From: Hericium rajendrae
Lineage: Eukaryota; Basidiomycota; Agaricomycetes; Russulales; Hericiaceae
Reading direction: 5' to 3'
DNA: 64,000 nucleotides
Assembly: GCA_033439255.1 (NCBI GenBank)
Contig: CM065879.1
Location: 4,718,501 to 4,782,500, forward strand
In this document: one piece after another, positions 58,809-64,000 of the stretch
How positions within the stretch are numbered: position 1 is the first letter of the stretch
Layout: each line of letters begins with the position of its first letter
Made by a program: the position numbers and the translations under genes
The notes under the pieces: model-generated
What the model was told of the DNA's origin: nothing
Database searches by the model: none
Seen by the model: the letters and a program-made list of their open reading frames with translations, nothing else

Positions 58809-59560
58809 CTACACCGCCGTTTGAACAGCCGCGTTTGTCGCAGCTTGACGCGCCTCGATCGCCCGTAAGAAAAGGGCCGCCCGTCTGCGACGCTCCTCAG
58901 GGCAGGAGTCCATGTAAGCTTTCACAAAGATCTTGTACAGCGCATCATTTGTGTGAGGTCGCGATAAATCGTAGGATGATGGACGCGATCACACGGGTAA
59001 GAGTCTCGAAGGACGAGTCACACGGTGAAAGAACACGGGTAACGAGTCGATATTCTGAGAACGCTTATACAGCATGAATATGTCCTTGAGCCACCTTCTA
59101 TCGGGCTCTGCCTTATTCCAAACCCCTTCACACACCACAGCCATGAAAGAGAGTCAAAGAGAATCAAAGACGGTTCAAAGAACCGTTGTTATCTTGTGGG
59201 CGCCAAGAGGCGTCCTGCGCGCGATGCGTACTACTTACGCGCCTAATCCAGCCCGATCGGTCCCTATTCGGGTCCGACGGACGGTAAGTTCGGGCGTCGT
59301 TGACAGGTCGTGGGTTGGGGCTTACAATTTGGCACTGGACGGGGGTCGTTGGAGAAGAACGCGTCGACAAGTGATGACGCATCGTCCGCGTCCCATCGAT
59401 TGCACACATCTGAAGACGAGCATTAGCGATGCGACGGTGAACATTGTACATGGTAACATACCTTCGACGTCTGGGGCCCTCGCATGCCGCGAGACTTGGT
59501 ACGTTTGGAACTCCGCGACCACCGCTCAGCAACGGGCGCTAACGCGACCCGTAGGCGCGC
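58809..59560 (-). CDS. Multi-exon gene, family unknown
   Basis: Protein-like minus-strand exons with good splice ends: VVAEFQTYQVSRHARAPDVE, joined across a GTATGT...CAG intron to DVCNRWDADDASSLVDAFFS, NDPRP; DASWRPQDNNG; VVCEGVWNKAEPDRRWLKDI, FMLYKRSQNIDS; then IFVKAYMDSCPEERRRRAAL, FLRAIEARQAATNAAVQTAV and a stop at 58809. The product would be about 150 residues or more, basic and helical at the C-terminus. No family was recognised; the start lies upstream of the first exon listed and was not fixed. It is divergent from the SNF2 gene and may share its promoter. Confidence 0.45.
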
Positions 59561-59649
59561 CACAATTCCTTTGTCTCCTCTGCTTCTAACCACAACGACG
59601 TAGAACGCGACTTTTCGTGTATGTTTCGTTGGATCGTGTCCTATTGACT

Positions 59650-62600
59650 ATGACAAACATCAAGAACAATACCCCTTCGCAAATGTCGCGCGTTTTGGCC
59701 GCACTCGAGGACGATTCCGATGGCGGGCCGGACGAAAGCAGCATGCAAGACGCGCATGCCGCATTGCTTGCAGGCGCGAAGCGCAAGTGGGAGCAGAGCA
59801 TGGGCACTCCAGGTCCCAGTAACCAGAAGCACGCGCGGAGTGACGATGTGAATATGCTTCCTCCCGGTCTTCTTGCCTCAACACAGTCATCCGGTACGTT
59901 TTCAGTCAGAGTGGCGTTTCGATATGAGACAGTGACATGAGTTTCTTCCATAGACAGCCGTATTTCCGGATCGCCACTCACCTCGCAACAGGATGTTCGT
60001 CGTCTTTTTGGTGGGGGGATCGTCAAGGGAGTGCCGTTCCAGGTCGGCTACGATATTGAGACGCCTACAAGTCGCCTGGATATTGGCGGCCATGACCAGA
60101 TAGAAAGGTGCACAATAACACCATATCTTGGCTCACAGATCTCTCATATAGCTTCTCATGCAGAATGGCGGAGTTTGTATCAAAGTCAATAGACAATTTG
60201 AGCGCTGGAATGCTGGTGAAAGATGGTATGAAATATCTTGGTCTGAACGAGTAAGTTCTATGGTCGGAATCATATGATGTACTTTCGATCAACTTCTTCA
60301 ACCTTAGCGCCAAAGATCTCCTTCCTGGTCTCGAAGTGCGCCTTATCCCCCACCAGATCATTGGCGTCAGCTGGTACGTAATCCTTCGTCCTGCATCCCA
60401 GCTCGAGTTCCTGACAGAAGTCGTCGATATGCTAGGATGCTGATGCAGGAGAAGGAGACGCAATACAAAGGAGGCATCATGGCGTACGTACATCTTGAGT
60501 CCCCTGCCAGTGCGCCCATAGTCACGCTTTCTGCCTGCATACAGCGACGAAATGGGTCTGGGTAAATATCACTTTATGCGCCCTTGTGTTTACTTCATTG
60601 ATCGTCCTCATCGTCGCAGGGAAAACGGTCCAGATGATCGCTACTATGGCCATGAACATGCCAAAAATCAACGACAAACATCGCACCACTCTTATTGTAG
60701 TCCCTGCAGCGCTGATGCAGCAGGTAAACACTATTCTTGCACATCATACTTCGTGGCGGCTCTAATGCGGTCACTGTCTATAGTGGAAAGAAGAGCTGGA
60801 GACCAAGACTAATGGCCTCTTCAGCGTTCATATACATCATGGAAAGGATAAGCTGAAGAACCTTTCAGACATGCACGACAAAGACGTTCGTTCGAATCTC
60901 GTTTGTGCTCCCAACTGTCTGACATATCCTCAGGTCATTATCACAACATATCAAACACTAAATCTAGATTTTGCAATCAAAGAGGCCATTACGGAGGCAG
61001 AAACATATGAGTACATCATGCAGAACGGGTTGGTCTCGTTGATTTCCGTTTGAAATGCATCTGGCTGAATTTCGTCTGCAGAGGGCTGCTTGCTCAGATG
61101 AAGTGGTATCGGGTCGTTTTGGATGAAGCGCAATTTGTCCGCAATCGGTATGTTCCCCAAGTAGCTTTGTTGGTGAACTTGTGGATGACTGATGCACAAT
61201 CGATAGGGCAACACGGTCCAGTCAAAGCGTAGCGATGCTTAGGGCCAAGTATCGCTGGATGCTTACCGGTACCCCGGTCACCAACTCATTGTAGGTCATT
61301 ATCTATAAAGATGTTCAACATTGCTAATGTCTGTTCTACTCGTGTTGTAGGGCGGATCTATATGGTCTCATTCGTTTTGGTCATTTCCGACCGTGGAACG
61401 ATTGGGAAGACTTCAACAATTACATTGTCAGTATCTATTAGGTTTTGTCTTGATTCACGATTTTAAACCATTTTGACACAGGCTAGAACGCAGATCGATG
61501 ATCCACCGCTCGCAGGTTTGGAGAAGCCAGAACTGAATTTACTCTGGTGCTAACAAGTCTCCCAGGCCTGAGAGCCCAAGAGATTCTCAAACCTCTCCTT
61601 ATCCGTCGTACGAAGAACGCGCAACTGGTGCATTGTCTTTTTCTAAATGAATGGAACCTCGACTAAATCGTGGCTTTAGGAGGGAAAGCCACTCTTGACG
61701 CTCCCGCCGAAGAACATTGAGATCGTTACCCTAGAGTTTTCGACCGAGGAGCGCGAAGTACGTTGATCATCTTGCTCTTGCTGCGATCAGCTTTCTGAAA
61801 GTGCGGATATGACCAGCTATATGTCAATTTCGAGAAGCGAGCGAAGATACGCTTGAATAAGTTCTTCAGGGAGGGGACGATCGTGAAAAGTATGTAGACA
61901 TGTTCTATCCTGATTTTGCTCTTATTGACTGTAAATTTAGCCATGCAGTCGTTCTCGTGCGTGTCTTCCAGTGATGCTCGCATTTGGAGATCTCATCTTC
62001 ATTGATTATAGGTTATGATCTTACGTCTCAGGCAGCTGTGCTGCCATCCTAATCTCATCCTGGTCCGCTTCCATGCTTTCCTGTCGTATAGCTCTGCGCT
62101 TATCCTCGTCTTTCCAGAGCCAAGCCGAGGGCTACGAAGACCCGACAATACTTGTTGCCGACGACAGCGAGAAGGAGCTAGAGCGCGCAAAGCGGACCAT
62201 GGGCGCTGGTTGGGTCGCGGAGGTGCGTTGATCAAATGCCGCCATTGTGAATTGATGCCGATGTCTCGAGTTGCCGAACAGGTGAAGAAACGGTGAGTAA
62301 TGTCGGACGTTTCTTTTCAACCTGGTGTTCATGTATGCGTGGCGGACAGGTTCCTTGCGCGTGCCCGGGCCATGGAACTTGACTTCACTGATCAAGGTGA
62401 CGAAGATGATGCGGCTTGTCCTGTTTGTCATGACTGTACGATTGCCATGTTTTCTCCACTTGGCAATATTTTGACCATTTATCTAGTTTATACCCCGAAG
62501 AATGGAAGAGTCATGTCTTGTGGACACGAGATCTGCCATGGTGAGTCTTGATTATCAGTGGTTATATTCAGCCCTGACCATGAGCTTGCGTTACAGAATG

Positions 62601-64000
62601 CATGCTTGACTTGAGCCATTCCGCGATGGCTCATAATGGAGAGTTGTGAGTTCACGAATTACGTAGCGTCGTTTGTTCGGGGGTTGATAAACTTTGATAC
62701 GCAGTGGCCACGGAAACGAGCAGCAGAACCTGCAGGTTGAGAAGATGTACGAGGCAGCAGAGGCCAAGGGTCTCCGACCATGCAAGTACACGCCACTTCC
62801 ATCTGAAATTCCTCCGCTAAATATGGCGCGTAGGCCCGAAATGCAAGAAGATGAACGATCTCCGGCCGTCTGCAGTCTTCCAGTCATCGGCATTCGAGCC
62901 CTCGGAAGACGAGCTCCGCGAGTATACGCGCGCACAGCGCCAGCGCGGGAAAGTCGCGAAGGCGAAGAAGCCCAGCATCTTGTTCTCGTCGCTGGTGGAC
63001 ACGAAGAAGCGGGAGCCGATAGATCTGGATACGCTTGAGCTGAGTTCGATGACGACGACGATATGCCGGATATCTCGCAGATTCTGTCGGGGAAAACAAC
63101 CAAGAAAGAGGGAAAGAAGAAGGGTCAGTGAGGTATCGGGTCTGGATCTATGCATGTTTCTGAATGATGCCCTTGCGTTTTAGCTGCGGCATCGTCCGAC
63201 AGCGATGATGTGAGTGTCTAAATGTCTGATGATCTGCCGTTAGCTTACATTCCACGTCCAGGATGACATCGAAGTTGTCGAGAAGAAGGCCCCTGCAGGC
63301 GATGATTATAACGAAGACGAGAAGACGTGGGTTCTTTATGTTTTCCGCTGTCCAGAGTCCCGCTCACAGTCTCGACAGTCCTGCAGCACCCAATGCCGCC
63401 ATGGTTGCCACGTGGAGGCGCGGCGACAGCGACCTGGAGCCGAGCGCGAAAATGTTGGCGCTCATCACCGCTCTGAAGGAGGCCGACACGCACGGGGACA
63501 AGACGATCGTCTACTCGCAATGCACGTTCGATCTTTGGCTAGAAGTCTGAATAGAAGCTGATATTCGTGACAGGGACGTCGATGCTTGATCTCGTAGAGC
63601 TGCTGTTCTCGCGGTATGGGATTCAGAATTTGCGTTACGATGGAAAGATGTCGAGAGAGGCTCGGGATAAGACGTTGCTTACGTTCCGAAAGAGCGGTGG
63701 TCCGAAGGTCATTCTCATCAGGTGAGCATCTCATGGCGGGCGGAAACGACACGCAGCTGACGTTGGACCATAGCACGAAATGTGGTGGTGTCGGTCTGAA
63801 CCTTGTCTCGGCGAACCGGGTCGTGAAGTATGTTCTGCCCTCGAACTACTTCTACGAATGCTACTCACTAAGTTTGTGCAGCTTGGATCTGTCCTGGAAC
63901 TTTGCTGCGGAATCGCAGGCATACGATCGCGTCCATCGTCTTGGGCAGGAGAAAGACGTCTTCATCAAGCGACTTGTCGTTCGTGATACCATTGAGGAAA
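59650..64000 (+). CDS. SNF2-family ATPase with embedded RING (RAD5/RAD16/ULS1 type), 3' end outside window
   Basis: Start at ATG 59650 (MTNIKNNTPSQMSRVLAALE). Motifs in order: I DEMGLG/KTVQMIATMAMNMPK (split by an intron), Ia TLIVVPAALMQQ, IITTYQTLNLDF, II VVLDEAQFVRNR, III RWMLTGTPVTNSLADLYGLI, RRTKNAQL, LRLRQLCCHPNLI, then a RING finger ACPVCHD...MSCGHEICHECMLDLS...RPCPKCKK, and the C-terminal lobe with KTIVYSQWTSMLDLVELLFS, VILIS/TKCGGVGLNLVSANRV and RVHRLGQEKDVFIKRLVVRD. A RING between the two helicase lobes defines the RAD5/RAD16/ULS1 class, which couples DNA translocation to ubiquitin or SUMO signalling. Introns at 62782-62833 and 63522-63573 have GC donors. The reading frame runs off the window end. 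Confidence 0.9.

Overview
The window looks like nuclear DNA of a basidiomycete mushroom, most likely a wood-decay agaricomycete. The reasons are many genes split by 45-60 nt GT-AG introns (plus four good GC-AG introns), a multi-exon secreted laccase, a DUF6534-type membrane protein, a TKL kinase with the helical N-terminal domain common in mushrooms, and roughly even base composition. No rRNA, tRNA, CRISPR array or prokaryotic signal was seen.

Layout. 0.2-8.5 kb: three tandem MYND zinc-finger paralogues (minus strand) with one intact SDR reductase, one SDR relic, an F-box gene inserted between copies, and a 468-bp foldback element beside the SDR promoter. 8.5-10.4 kb: decayed coding sequence. 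10.4-22.8 kb: mostly housekeeping genes: a 7TM-like DUF6534 protein, a proline-rich protein with a conserved tail, a small CxxC protein, COQ8 (ubiquinone synthesis), OPI3 (phosphatidylcholine synthesis) and an acyl-CoA oxidase. 24.3-44.3 kb: three dynamin/Mx-like GTPase genes, interrupted by a repeat-rich accessory stretch (27.9-31.3 kb, with a TIR element and dispersed repeats), a low-complexity basidiomycete protein, an unrecognised ORF and a UBE2S-like E2. 44.5-50 kb (minus): a TKL kinase, a Sin3-type PAH domain and a 14-repeat WD40 protein lie nearly end to end. 50.4-51 kb is an AT-rich island. 51.2-55 kb holds small or doubtful genes, including a small secreted protein. 55.7-58.2 kb: laccase. 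58.8-59.6 kb: an unrecognised gene. 59.65 kb to the edge: a RAD5/RAD16/ULS1-type SNF2 ATPase with an embedded RING, cut by the window end.

Two patterns run across the window. First, otherwise well-conserved genes (all three dynamins, the acyl-CoA oxidase, the laccase, one MYND gene) carry one or two single-base frameshifts, often in short homopolymers. These may be assembly errors or real decay. Second, duplication followed by decay has shaped both the MYND/SDR and the dynamin families. Introns and exon joins were inferred by eye from splice signals and reading-frame continuity; no alignment or search was run.
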